A DNA stretch of 64,000 bases from Sandaracinobacteroides sp041675905 (GTDB taxonomy: Bacteria; Pseudomonadota; Alphaproteobacteria; Sphingomonadales; Sphingomonadaceae). The DNA lies in assembly GCA_041675905.1 (NCBI GenBank), contig JBAYSX010000009.1, positions 1-64,000 of the forward strand, written 5' to 3'. Position 1 is the stretch's first letter, and each line of letters opens with the position of its first letter. Positions 32,130-40,820 of this stretch are shown piece after piece. The translations under genes and the position numbers were made by a program. The notes under the pieces were generated by a model, which was not told the origin of the DNA, did no database searches, and saw only the letters and a list, made by a program, of their open reading frames with translations.

Positions 32130-33563
32130 ATGGCTGATATAGATTCCCCGATGAAGGCGCCACCGCGCATCAAGGGTGAGCCGCTGCCACGCTGCCCCGG
32201 AGTTTCATTCCGCGATATTGCGCTGGAGGATACCAACGAGGTTCCGGAGTTCATGTACCAGGATGTATATGAAAACCTCGGTTCCGAACCGTTGCCCGCC
32301 ACCAGATATACGGACCCTGCTTATTTCGAGCGCGAAAAGGAAAAAATGTGGCCGCGCGTCTGGCAATTCGCCGCGCGCGAGGAAGACATTCCCGAACCGG
32401 GCGATCACGCCGTTTACGAGAATGTCGGCAAGTCCTTCATTCTGGTTCGGCAGGAGGATATGTCCGTCCGGGCTTTCTTCAATGTCTGTCTGCATCGCGG
32501 CCGCAAGCTGAAGCTGGAAAATGGCTGGGCCAGCGAACTGCAATGCCCATTCCACGGGTTTACCTGGAACAACGACGGTTCGCTCAAGAATATCCCGTGC
32601 CGCTGGGATTTCCCGCATCTCACCGAAGAGAAAATGCAACTTCCCGAAGTATCGGTAGGACGTTGGGAAGGGTACATCTTCATTCGCGAGGCGAAAGAGG
32701 GGCCGACGCTGGAAGAATATCTGGCCCCGATGCCCGAACATTTTCAGCGCTGGAAGCACGGGAATAACCATACTGCCGTCTGGGTAGGCAAGGTAGTTCC
32801 GGCGAACTGGAAGGTGGTGATGGAAGCCTTCATGGAAGCCTGGCACACCGTCGTGACGCACCCGCAACTTCTGCCTTTTACCGGCGACGCCAATTCTATC
32901 TACAATATCTACGGCGATCACGTAAATCTGACGGTAACGCCATTCGGGACCATGTCTCCGCATGTCGATCCGGAAGGCAAGCCGCAGCAATGGATTGTCG
33001 ATGAGTTTGTCAAATATAATGGTCGTTCTTCCGACAATTACGACACACCGGCGGACGAGAACAACAGTGGCTTCAAGGTTCAGGTGCCGGAGGGTATGAC
33101 GGCACGCGCGGCCCTCGGCGCGAGCCTGCGCGAAACGACGACACGCATGTTCGGTCATGACGTCAGCTTTGCCTCCGATAGCGAAATGATGGACTCGATC
33201 CTGTACAATGTGTTCCCTAATTTCGCCCCGTGGGCCGGCTTTCAGCCCAACATCGTCTATCGCTGGCGTCCGTGGCATGATGTGGACCATTGCCTGATGG
33301 AAGTCCGTATCCTCACGCCAATTCCGCCAGGTCAGACTGCGCCGAAGACGCCGCCGATGCGCTTTCTGTCGTTGGACGAGAAATGGACAGAAGCGCCCGA
33401 ACTTGGCATCCTGGGCGATGTTTTCGAACAGGATATGGGTAATCTGCCTTTTGTGCAGGAAGGCCTGAAAAGCTCGGCCAATAACGAGGTGCAGTTGGCG
33501 AACTATCAGGAGATTGAGATTCGCCAGTTCCATAATACGTTGACCAAATATCTGGAAAGCTGA
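32130..33563 (+). CDS. Rieske non-haem iron oxygenase, large subunit 2
   Basis: A 477-aa oxygenase large subunit. Rieske ligands lie in CLHRG and CPFHGF (about residues 115-140), and the mononuclear iron His pair is in MEAWHTVVTHPQ. It is longer than subunits 1 and 3, with an extra N-terminal stretch of about 30 residues and an insertion after residue 250. The ribosome site AAAGGAG lies ahead of the ATG. An MDR reductase follows after 8 bp and is probably co-transcribed. No classical beta-subunit or reductase gene is adjacent. Substrate unknown. Confidence 0.88.
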   Translation: MADIDSPMKAPPRIKGEPLPRCPGVSFRDIALEDTNEVPEFMYQDVYENLGSEPLPATRYTDPAYFEREKEKMWPRVWQFAAREEDIPEPGDHAVYENVGKSFILVRQEDMSVRAFFNVCLHRGRKLKLENGWASELQCPFHGFTWNNDGSLKNIPCRWDFPHLTEEKMQLPEVSVGRWEGYIFIREAKEGPTLEEYLAPMPEHFQRWKHGNNHTAVWVGKVVPANWKVVMEAFMEAWHTVVTHPQLLPFTGDANSIYNIYGDHVNLTVTPFGTMSPHVDPEGKPQQWIVDEFVKYNGRSSDNYDTPADENNSGFKVQVPEGMTARAALGASLRETTTRMFGHDVSFASDSEMMDSILYNVFPNFAPWAGFQPNIVYRWRPWHDVDHCLMEVRILTPIPPGQTAPKTPPMRFLSLDEKWTEAPELGILGDVFEQDMGNLPFVQEGLKSSANNEVQLANYQEIEIRQFHNTLTKYLES

Positions 33564-33571
33564 GCTTTCCG

Positions 33572-34561
33572 ATGCGGCAGTTGACTCTCGCGGCCCGTCC
33601 GGTTGGACGGGCCGTGGCCAGTAGCGATTTTGATCTCGTCGATGTGCCGATGCCGGTGCCGGCGGCGGGTCAGATGCTGTTGGCCGTGCGGTGGCTGGGG
33701 TTTGAGCCGGCGCAGAAGGGCTGGATGGAAAATTTCGGTGGCTATGTCGCGCCCATCAACCTCGGTGATGTGATGCGCGGCATGGGTGTCGCGGAGGTGG
33801 TAGAAAGCCGCGAGGGCCGGTTTCCGGTGGGCACCCTGGTCGCCGGGATGACTGGATGGACCGAATATCTGGTTACGGATGGCGCAGGCTTCGAGGCATG
33901 CCACCCGGATCTGCCGCCCGAAGCCATGCTCGGACCACTGGGACTTCCAGGCCTTACCGCATGGATCGGCATGTATCGTATCGGACGACCCATCGCGGGT
34001 GACACGGTTTTTGTATCCGGTGCCGCCGGTGCCACGGGATCGGTTGCGGGGCAATTGGCGAAGATCGCCGGTGCGCGCGTCATTGGCATTGCCGGCGGGC
34101 CGGAGAAATGCGCGTGGCTGACGGGCGACGGCGGCTTCGATGCGGCGATCGACTATAAGGCCGAAGATGTTGCCGCCGCGATAAAAACCCATGCGCCAGC
34201 GGGCGTGGATGTCATCTACGACAATGTCGGCGGCGCCATACTCGACGCAATGCTGGCGCGGCTGTCGATTGGCGCGCGGGTCGTTTTATGTGGCGGTATC
34301 AGCCGGTATGAGCAGGGCGGCCGGGTCATCGGTCCGGGTAATTATTTCAACCTGATCCTGCGGCGCGCCAGTATGACGGGATTCCTGGTACTGGATCATG
34401 AGGCGGAATGGCCTGCCATAAGGGAACGGCTGGCTGCCCTCATTCTGGCCGGGAAACTTCGCTGGCAGGCGGATGTGCAACACGGGTTGGAAAATGCCCC
34501 GGCGACGCTCGGCCGGCTGTTTACCGGCGCTAATCGGGGCAAGCAATTGCTGCGTTTGTAA
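33572..34561 (+). CDS. MDR-family NAD(P)H-dependent oxidoreductase 1
   Basis: A 329-aa medium-chain reductase of the zinc-free, double-bond-reductase group (curcumin reductase CurA and prostaglandin reductase relatives). The nucleotide-binding motif VSGAAGATGSVAGQLAK and the following GIAGGPEKCAWL are plain; no zinc ligands are present. Members reduce alpha,beta-unsaturated ketones or enones. It follows the second Rieske gene by 8 bp. It is a paralogue of the MDR at 49460-50461 (shared VIGIAGGPEKCA and GAIDYKSED-type segments). Confidence 0.87.
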   Translation: MRQLTLAARPVGRAVASSDFDLVDVPMPVPAAGQMLLAVRWLGFEPAQKGWMENFGGYVAPINLGDVMRGMGVAEVVESREGRFPVGTLVAGMTGWTEYLVTDGAGFEACHPDLPPEAMLGPLGLPGLTAWIGMYRIGRPIAGDTVFVSGAAGATGSVAGQLAKIAGARVIGIAGGPEKCAWLTGDGGFDAAIDYKAEDVAAAIKTHAPAGVDVIYDNVGGAILDAMLARLSIGARVVLCGGISRYEQGGRVIGPGNYFNLILRRASMTGFLVLDHEAEWPAIRERLAALILAGKLRWQADVQHGLENAPATLGRLFTGANRGKQLLRL

Positions 34562-34742
34562 ACAGAAGTTTAAACGGGTTTCAGTCTCATTTTTCCAACA
34601 GCTGGGATTTTTCTGACCTCCGACGACGCGCGCGCCCCCGCGCCGATAGCAGGCACAGCTTCTTCCGCCGGTGCGAAATCACCGGCTTTGGGTGGCCTTA
34701 CGGCCCGGCACCGAGCAGACAGGGGCGGTTGATGCTCTGAAA

Positions 34743-35279
34743 TCAGCGACCGGAAATGCCGGAGGACCAATCACGCGTGTTGCTGAAATCAGCGCCGTTA
34801 CGACCGGACAAATGGATCTGTGGGGCGTCTGCGAGAATGGCGTCGCTGGCCTTGTCCTTGCGTGCCCAGTCGATCAATTCACGACGGCGCTGGATGGCCC
34901 ATTTTCCATCCTTGCAGCTATATTCATCGATATAGCGACCGGCCATGAACAGATCGATTTCCTCATCATTTTCGACCAGCCGATGCCAGGCGAAGAAATA
35001 GATTTCCCCGCTTCCGGTGCCCGCCTCAGCATCGATGTCGAGATCCATCTGGCCAATCAGATGCTGGCTGGCGGTCATGCTGCCGAGAAAACCCTGGATG
35101 AAATCCGTATATTCGCAAGGCCCGCCCCGTAGCGGGCCGCAGTCCATATCGGCATCGGCGTGAAAAGCCGACAGTTGCAGTGCACGGTCGAGGCGGTCCT
35201 GGCCGCGCATAAAGTTGAACAGCGCCTGCTGGATATCACGCCTTGCCGCCAGATCGCGAACTTCTGCTTCCAGATTCAC
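34743..35279 (-). CDS. NTF2-like (SnoaL_4-type) protein 3
   Basis: A 178-aa NTF2-fold protein, a clear paralogue of the gene at 18118-18642: both have ARRDI, MR-QDR, a central SQH and RRREL-DWAR. The Phe at the place of the BaiE-type Tyr (FNFMRGQDR) differs from its paralogue, while the following Asp and the central His (ASQH) are kept. The start is a GTG at 35279, six to eight bases after GAGGA; a longer frame to 35540 is not supported. It lies 22 bp downstream of the two-domain NTF2 gene and probably shares its transcript. Proposed role: dehydration or isomerisation. Confidence 0.8.
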   Translation of the reverse strand: MNLEAEVRDLAARRDIQQALFNFMRGQDRLDRALQLSAFHADADMDCGPLRGGPCEYTDFIQGFLGSMTASQHLIGQMDLDIDAEAGTGSGEIYFFAWHRLVENDEEIDLFMAGRYIDEYSCKDGKWAIQRRRELIDWARKDKASDAILADAPQIHLSGRNGADFSNTRDWSSGISGR

Positions 35280-35301
35280 GTTTTTTCCTCGTTTTCGTGG
35301 A

Positions 35302-36423
35302 TCAGTTCCAGAATCTATAAATCGGGTCATCCGGTCCTTGCGCCCCGCGCAACTCAAGCGCCGAATACATGCCGCTGTCCATTTCACGGGTGGTTTTATC
35401 GACACGGCTCCAGTCACTGACGAAGGTGCGATCGGCAAACTTCCACACCCCGTTGCGACGGGTGAACCGGTCAATATAGCGTCCGCCACTGAGCATTTCG
35501 GACTTGCCATCCTGCGGATCGGACATGGTTGACACGGCAATCACATAGGTTTCACCGATCGCGGTGTCACCGGTCACTTCAATCCACTGATTTGCGATCG
35601 AATGGAAAGTCTGGTCGAACACCGCCTTGACGATTCGGCAGATTTCCGACGCAAATTGATGCCCGTTGCCATTAAAAGCGCCGCTCACGACGGTGCTGTC
35701 CTCGTGGAAAATGCTCTTGAGCAAGGCTTCGTCGGCGCGGTCCACGCCCCGGCAATAGGCCATCGTCAGGTCAGCAATTTGCTGGCGGGAAACGAGCGTG
35801 TCGATCGCGTCTGCGGCGGGGCTTTCGGGGGCTTGGTTTGTCATGCCCTTTTCTCCTGTTGCATTTTGTCGGTTTTGCGCAGCGGCCAAGGCCAGCAGCG
35901 CAGTACCCGTATCGGCGGCTGCCTGTCCGCCAACCGGGACATGGCATGAGAGCGGTTGCGGGAGGGCCGGCGGTTGCGCATCCGGCCAGTTGGCGTTCGT
36001 ATCAAGAACATAGGTCCGGTGCGAAAGGCGCCAGATACCCTCTCGTTTTTCGAGGCGATCGAGGTAACGACCGCAAATCAGACGTTGTTTCATCGCGCCG
36101 TCTGTTTCGGGCGAACGGAAATAGGCCACGACATAGCTTTCGGACGTCGCCCGGTTGCCGTTTAGCCTGATCCACATCTGGGCGGTACGGTGCAGCGTGA
36201 CGGGCTGGCCGGTTTGCGCGTCGATCAGGATTTCCACCAGTGCGCTGGCGGTGCCCTTGAAAAAACCATAATCGACAGTGGCGTCAGGATGATAGCAGTC
36301 CGTCAGCAGTGCTGCGTCAGCCCGGTCGATGCCTCGACTGTGCTGCGCCAGTCGCTGCTGGATCGCTTGCAGGTCGGCGATGTCGGCCAGCGATTTGCGT
36401 TCCATCATGTTATCATGCTCCAT
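35302..36423 (-). CDS. Two-domain NTF2-like fusion protein
   Basis: A 373-aa reading frame made of two complete NTF2-fold domains, about residues 10-150 and 205-350, joined by an Ala/Gln-rich linker. Each has the family framework: RGIDRADAALL and TLHRTAQMW in the first; RGVDRADEALL, FHSIANQW and GGRYIDRF in the second. Only the second keeps the Tyr of the BaiE-like site (AYCRGVD); the first has His there. An internal ATG at 35844-35842 (residue 194) has a strong AGGAG site eight bases before it, so the second domain may also be made alone. It probably arose by loss of a stop between two genes. It diverges from Rieske gene 3. Confidence 0.8.
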   Translation of the reverse strand: MEHDNMMERKSLADIADLQAIQQRLAQHSRGIDRADAALLTDCYHPDATVDYGFFKGTASALVEILIDAQTGQPVTLHRTAQMWIRLNGNRATSESYVVAYFRSPETDGAMKQRLICGRYLDRLEKREGIWRLSHRTYVLDTNANWPDAQPPALPQPLSCHVPVGGQAAADTGTALLALAAAQNRQNATGEKGMTNQAPESPAADAIDTLVSRQQIADLTMAYCRGVDRADEALLKSIFHEDSTVVSGAFNGNGHQFASEICRIVKAVFDQTFHSIANQWIEVTGDTAIGETYVIAVSTMSDPQDGKSEMLSGGRYIDRFTRRNGVWKFADRTFVSDWSRVDKTTREMDSGMYSALELRGAQGPDDPIYRFWN

Positions 36424-36624
36424 GCTCTCCCCACGCTGGTCATTTTCGAAGCGATATTAGGACAGGATGCCGGTGATCCGGCCTATCACTTAGCGCAGGG
36501 TCAATCGGCGGCAGTTTCGTGGATAAACTATCGAAAAGCCGGGTTGACGGTTTGGAGAGCCTTCCCGACTTTGGCGTAAACAGGGAACGCATCAGCTGCA
36601 TGGCAGGGGGCGAGGAGAGACGCG

Positions 36625-37962
36625 ATGACCAGAGAGCATTTTCTTGGCCGGACCCTTGAGGCCTTTGATCCACCTGTGCGGGGCGATCCGATCACCGGTG
36701 AGCGCTATTATTCCAAACGCTGGGCGCGGGCGGAATGGACGAACGTGTTTTCCAAAAGCTGGCACATCGGCGGAATGCTGGCTGATCTGGAAGAGCCGGG
36801 CGACTGGGTTACCCACAATCTTCTGCGGGACAGCGTCATCATGATTCGTCAGGATGACGGCTCAATCCGTGGCTTTTTCAATGCCTGTGTGCATCGCGGC
36901 AACCGGCTGTTGTGGTCTGATATCGGCAGCAGCGAGCGCATCACATGCTCCTACCATGGCTGGCAGTTCGGCCGGGACGGGACCTTGCTGTTCGCCCAGG
37001 ATGCCGAGGATTTTCCCGGCGGCAATCCGTGCGGCAAGGCGCATCTGACCGAGGTGGCCGTCGACAGCTGGGGACCGTTCGTCTGGTTCAACATGGATAT
37101 GAACGCGACGCCTCTCCTCGAGTGGCTGGCGCCGCTGCCCGAGCAGCTCGCCGGTTACCGGATGGAAAAAATGACTCGCGTGCTTGATGTGCGCACCGAT
37201 GTCCCGTGTAACTGGAAGATCATCCGGGACAATTTCAACGAGAGCTACCATCTGCCGACGCTGCATCCGGAATTGGCCAGCTTCATCGACGATGATTACA
37301 CTGATACCAGCTTTGAAATGTATCCGAGCGGACATAACCGCATGGTGCAGAAGGGCTGCCATCCTTCGAAGCGGCTGGATGTGCCGGATTCCATGCAGTC
37401 CCCGCTCGACGATATGCTACGCGAATGGGATCTCGATCCGGCCGATTTCGAAGGTCGCGCCCGTGAGGCGCGCGTGGCTATCCAGCAGGCGAAACGGCGG
37501 CTGGGACCGGCGCGGGGCTTCCATCATTTCGAGACGATGACCGACAGCATGCTGACGGACTATTACCATTATACCTTATGGCCCAACACCACGATGACAA
37601 TGAGTCCGGACGGGTTCCAGATCCTGCGCACCGAGCCGCATCCGACCGACCCGGAGCGCTGTATTTTTGATCACTGGTACATGATGCCGCCGGTCGATGG
37701 TCGCGACGAGGTTGTTACGCCTTTGGGTGTGCTTCCGTTCGCGCCGGCGGATCGCCGGATTGTGGAATTTGGCAAGGAGTCGCTCGGCTTTGTTGCCGAC
37801 CAGGACATGATGGTGGCGGTCGGCCAGCAGCAGGGCCTGCATTCAATGGGATATAAGGGCGGGATCATTTCAGGGCAGGAAAAGCGCATCCAGCGTTTCC
37901 ACGAGTTGCTGAATGACGCCTGCGGTATTCATGGCGAACTCAAGGAGGAATTCGAAGGATGA
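36625..37962 (+). CDS. Rieske non-haem iron oxygenase, large subunit 3
   Basis: A 445-aa oxygenase large subunit. Rieske ligands are in CVHRG and CSYHGW (about residues 88-112). The mononuclear iron site NFNESYHLPTLHP has the usual Asn, Glu and two His spacing. It resembles the aromatic ring-hydroxylating alpha subunits but has no adjacent classical beta subunit; its stop overlaps the start of an NTF2-like gene (ATGA), and NTF2 is the fold of such beta subunits, so that neighbour could serve as its partner. The ribosome site GAGGAGAG precedes the ATG. Confidence 0.88.
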   Translation: MTREHFLGRTLEAFDPPVRGDPITGERYYSKRWARAEWTNVFSKSWHIGGMLADLEEPGDWVTHNLLRDSVIMIRQDDGSIRGFFNACVHRGNRLLWSDIGSSERITCSYHGWQFGRDGTLLFAQDAEDFPGGNPCGKAHLTEVAVDSWGPFVWFNMDMNATPLLEWLAPLPEQLAGYRMEKMTRVLDVRTDVPCNWKIIRDNFNESYHLPTLHPELASFIDDDYTDTSFEMYPSGHNRMVQKGCHPSKRLDVPDSMQSPLDDMLREWDLDPADFEGRAREARVAIQQAKRRLGPARGFHHFETMTDSMLTDYYHYTLWPNTTMTMSPDGFQILRTEPHPTDPERCIFDHWYMMPPVDGRDEVVTPLGVLPFAPADRRIVEFGKESLGFVADQDMMVAVGQQQGLHSMGYKGGIISGQEKRIQRFHELLNDACGIHGELKEEFEG

Positions 37963-38360
37963 ATAATGCGGCGGATCGGGTCGCCATTAATGATGTTCTG
38001 GCGCGCTACGCCGATGGGGTGACGCGGCGGGACGTGGCAGTCTGGCGCAGCACCTGGGACGAGGACGCCGAATGGTATCTGTTCGGCCCGGAATCCGTGC
38101 GCGGGCGGGATGCGATTGTCGCCGCATGGGAAGAGGCGATCGCCGGTTTCCCTTTTGTGGTGATGATGGTGTCGCAGGGAGCGGTCGAAATCGACGGCGA
38201 TCGGGCACAGGGACATTCGTTTAGCAGTGAAATTGCGCGGACCGCGGACGGCAAGCGTCTGCGTGTGCACGGATGCTATGAAGACCGTTATATCCGGCGG
38301 AATGGCGTTTGGGGTTTCTCGTTCCGCCGGTTTACCGTGCTGAACAGCGAAGAATATTGA
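37959..38360 (+). CDS. NTF2-like protein 4, coupled to Rieske oxygenase 3
   Basis: A 133-aa NTF2-fold protein whose ATG overlaps the stop of Rieske gene 3. It has VLARYADGVTRRD (Tyr and Asp kept), but the position of the catalytic His is Gln (MVSQGAVEIDGD). It is shorter than an authentic ring-hydroxylating beta subunit (about 160-190 aa). Both an oxygenase small-subunit role and an isomerase role are possible. It resembles the gene at 54428-54850. Confidence 0.78.
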   Translation: MNNAADRVAINDVLARYADGVTRRDVAVWRSTWDEDAEWYLFGPESVRGRDAIVAAWEEAIAGFPFVVMMVSQGAVEIDGDRAQGHSFSSEIARTADGKRLRVHGCYEDRYIRRNGVWGFSFRRFTVLNSEEY

Positions 38361-38395
38361 GCAATAATAGCGTTTTAAAACAAAGGGAAGACAGC

Positions 38396-39160
38396 ATGGG
38401 ACGTCTGGACGGCAAGGTTGCGGTTATATTGGGCGCATCCGATCCCCGCAGTATGGGGGCGGCGACGGCGAGATTATTTGCCGCGGAAGGCGCAAAACTG
38501 GTGCTCGCTGCACGCCGGAAGGATGCTGTCGCCGAGGTGGCGGCGGAATTGGGGGGCACGGCGGTCGCCTGTGATATCACGCGTGAAGAAGATCTGGCGG
38601 CACTCGCGAAAACTGCCGTCGAAACGGGCGGCAAGCTGGATATTGCGATCAATTACGCGGGGGTAGCGGAAGCTGCGCCCATTCTGGAAATGACCCCGGA
38701 GTTGCTCCGCCACCAGGCGGAAGTGCATTTCGTGGGTACCGGGCTGTTCATCAAACAAATGGGACTCGCGATGACGGGTGGCGGCTCGATTGTGACGGCT
38801 TCTTCCCTCACCGTTCTGGTGCAGGCGCCGGGTCAGGGCGCCTATGCGGGCTCCAAGGGCGGTGCCGATGTGATGGTCAAGATCGCAGCCAACGAGCTTG
38901 GCGCAAAAGGAATCCGCGTCAACAGCCTCGCGCCCGGTTTTACCAAAAGCGCCATGACCGACGCATATTTCGCCATGGAAGCGGTCACCAACGCCTTTCT
39001 GAAAGAGATTCCGCTGGGCCGCTTCCCGACGGTCGAAGATATTGCCGAATGTGCGCTGTGGCTGGCCAGTGACGGCTCCGCCTGCGTCACCGGGCAACGT
39101 ATCGACGTAACTTCGGGCCAGGCACTGCGCCGCACTCCGCGTGACGAGGAATATGTATGA
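38396..39160 (+). CDS. Short-chain dehydrogenase/reductase 2, enoyl-reductase-like glycine motif
   Basis: A 254-aa SDR, close paralogue of the gene at 20674-21441: the N-termini (ILGASDPRSMGAATA) and C-termini (SGQALRRTPRDEE) match almost residue by residue. The cofactor loop has FabI-like SMG spacing, but the active site is classical, with Ser in TASSL and Tyr-x3-Lys in YAGSK. It is therefore likely an alcohol dehydrogenase or ketoreductase. The ATG at 38396 follows AAAGGGAAG; the frame from 38309 overlaps the upstream gene and is not used. The next SDR starts within its stop (ATGA). Confidence 0.86.
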   Translation: MGRLDGKVAVILGASDPRSMGAATARLFAAEGAKLVLAARRKDAVAEVAAELGGTAVACDITREEDLAALAKTAVETGGKLDIAINYAGVAEAAPILEMTPELLRHQAEVHFVGTGLFIKQMGLAMTGGGSIVTASSLTVLVQAPGQGAYAGSKGGADVMVKIAANELGAKGIRVNSLAPGFTKSAMTDAYFAMEAVTNAFLKEIPLGRFPTVEDIAECALWLASDGSACVTGQRIDVTSGQALRRTPRDEEYV

Positions 39161-39951
39161 GCGGTCGTTTGCAGGGCAGGGCAGCGCTCGTCGTCGGTGC
39201 GGCGGGACAGGGCAATATGGGCCAGGCCATCGCGCGGCGCTTTGCCGCCGAAGGCGCAAAGGTGGCCGTCGCGGGCCGTAAAATGGAGGTGCTGCAAGCA
39301 CTGGCCACGGAAATTGGCGGCATTGCTGTGCCGTGCGATTTTTCCAATCGCGCCAGCATCTTCGCCATGGTCAACCAGACGAAGGATCATTTCGGCAAGC
39401 TGGACATCGCGGTGAACGCCACGGGATGGGGTTTGTTGAAACCGTTTCTGGAAACGACCGACGAAGAATTCGACCGGATGTACGCCCTGCAGTTGCGCGG
39501 GCCGTTCCAGTTTCTTCAGGCGCTGATTCCCGCCATGACCGAAGGTGGTTCGATCATCCAGGTGAGTTCCGCGACGGCGACGATCCTGTTCCACGACCAT
39601 GACGCCTATATGGCGACAAAAGCCGGCACCGATCATATGATTCGCAGCGTTGCCAACCAGTTTGGCGCGCAAGGCTTGCGAGTGAACAGCATTTCGCCCG
39701 GGATCACCGAAACGCCCATGACAGCAGACGCCCAGCAGGTTCCTGGCCTGATGGAGGCCTTCATTAAAGGCTATCCGCTTGGCCGATACGGCACGATGGA
39801 AGATATTGCCGCAGGCTGCGTATGGCTCGCCAGCGACGAATGTTTCATGACGGGCCAGAATCTCCAGGTGAACGGTGGTCTGACGCTGCGTAGCAATCCC
39901 TCCCCTGCGGATATCGAGGCGTCGGTGGCTGCCGCCGCCACAGCTAAGTGA
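39157..39951 (+). CDS. Short-chain dehydrogenase/reductase 3
   Basis: A 264-aa SDR coupled by ATGA overlap to the preceding SDR. The cofactor loop VVGAAGQGNMGQAIA again has NMG spacing of the enoyl-reductase type, with the classical Ser (VSSATAT) and Tyr-x3-Lys (YMATK). Two consecutive SDRs translated together suggest oxidation or reduction of two hydroxyls on one substrate, or a heteromeric enzyme. A TIM-barrel gene follows after 18 bp. Confidence 0.84.
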   Translation: MSGRLQGRAALVVGAAGQGNMGQAIARRFAAEGAKVAVAGRKMEVLQALATEIGGIAVPCDFSNRASIFAMVNQTKDHFGKLDIAVNATGWGLLKPFLETTDEEFDRMYALQLRGPFQFLQALIPAMTEGGSIIQVSSATATILFHDHDAYMATKAGTDHMIRSVANQFGAQGLRVNSISPGITETPMTADAQQVPGLMEAFIKGYPLGRYGTMEDIAAGCVWLASDECFMTGQNLQVNGGLTLRSNPSPADIEASVAAAATAK

Positions 39952-39969
39952 GATGAGGGGCTGACCGGG

Positions 39970-40782
39970 ATGAAACGTCATCAGATCGCCATGGCCTCGG
40001 GCATTATGCCCGAGGCGACGCCGGTGCAACTGATTGAAATGGCGGCAGCCGCTGGCTTCGATTTCGGCGGCATGTGGATCGAGCCGACGGAGTGGACCGC
40101 TGGCACAACGCGGGCGGTCAGGGACGCCATGCGGGCAACGGGCCTCCCCCTGCTCGATGTGGAAGTCCTGTGGCTCCAGCCCGGACCGCCGGACCCGGAA
40201 CATCTGCGGATCGTCGATATCGGCATGGAGTTGGGCGCACGCAATGTCTTGTGTGTCAGCAGCGATCCCGACCCGGGTTCGACGCGAGACAAGCTGGCCA
40301 CCCTGATGGGGCATGCGGCAGGCAGCGACATTCGGGTGAATCTTGAGTTCGGGCTGTTTACCGAAGTAAAAACCATCCACCACGCAAGTGCGATACTTCG
40401 GGAGATCAACTCTCCGGTCGGCGGCCTGCTGATTGACGCACTGCACTGGACCCGCTCCGGCGGCACCGTAGCTGATTTGGCAGCATTGCCGCCGGCGTGG
40501 TTCAGCTATGCCCAATTATGCGATGCGCCCGCGCCTGGAGCCGACCCGGCCGATCCGGAAGCCATATTGACGGAGGCCATCGACGGGCGGGTAGCATTAG
40601 GACAGGGCGGGCTTGCGCTCGGCCCGTTGCTGGATGCACTGCCAGAAGGTTTGCCGGTCGCCATCGAGGAACGCTCGAAGGCGTTGCGCGATAACTTCCC
40701 TGATCTGGAGGCCCGTGCAGCCGAGTTACTACGGACGAGCCGCGCGTGGCTGGACCAGTATGTAGCGGGGTCGGCAGGGTAA
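39970..40782 (+). CDS. TIM-barrel protein 2, xylose-isomerase-like family
   Basis: A 270-aa barrel paralogous to the gene at 19820-20647. The putative metal ligands are Glu126 (NLEFGLF), Asp156 and His159 (IDALHW), Gln182 (YAQLCDAP) and Glu233 (AIEERS), the same set including the Gln substitution. It ends the rightward run Rieske - NTF2 - SDR - SDR - TIM barrel and converges on the E2 gene, with 38 bp between the stops. The reaction is unassigned. Confidence 0.8.
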   Translation: MKRHQIAMASGIMPEATPVQLIEMAAAAGFDFGGMWIEPTEWTAGTTRAVRDAMRATGLPLLDVEVLWLQPGPPDPEHLRIVDIGMELGARNVLCVSSDPDPGSTRDKLATLMGHAAGSDIRVNLEFGLFTEVKTIHHASAILREINSPVGGLLIDALHWTRSGGTVADLAALPPAWFSYAQLCDAPAPGADPADPEAILTEAIDGRVALGQGGLALGPLLDALPEGLPVAIEERSKALRDNFPDLEARAAELLRTSRAWLDQYVAGSAG

Positions 40783-40820
40783 TAACCCCGCCAACCCTGC
40801 TTTTTTACGCCATCAGCAGT

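Noticed and set aside
32205..33533. 442-residue frame antisense to Rieske oxygenase 2
   Set aside because: Shadow of a real gene with intact Rieske and iron-site motifs on the + strand.
38842..40515. 557-residue frame antisense to two SDRs and a TIM barrel
   Set aside because: The + strand genes have motifs, ribosome sites and coupled starts; the antisense frame has none.
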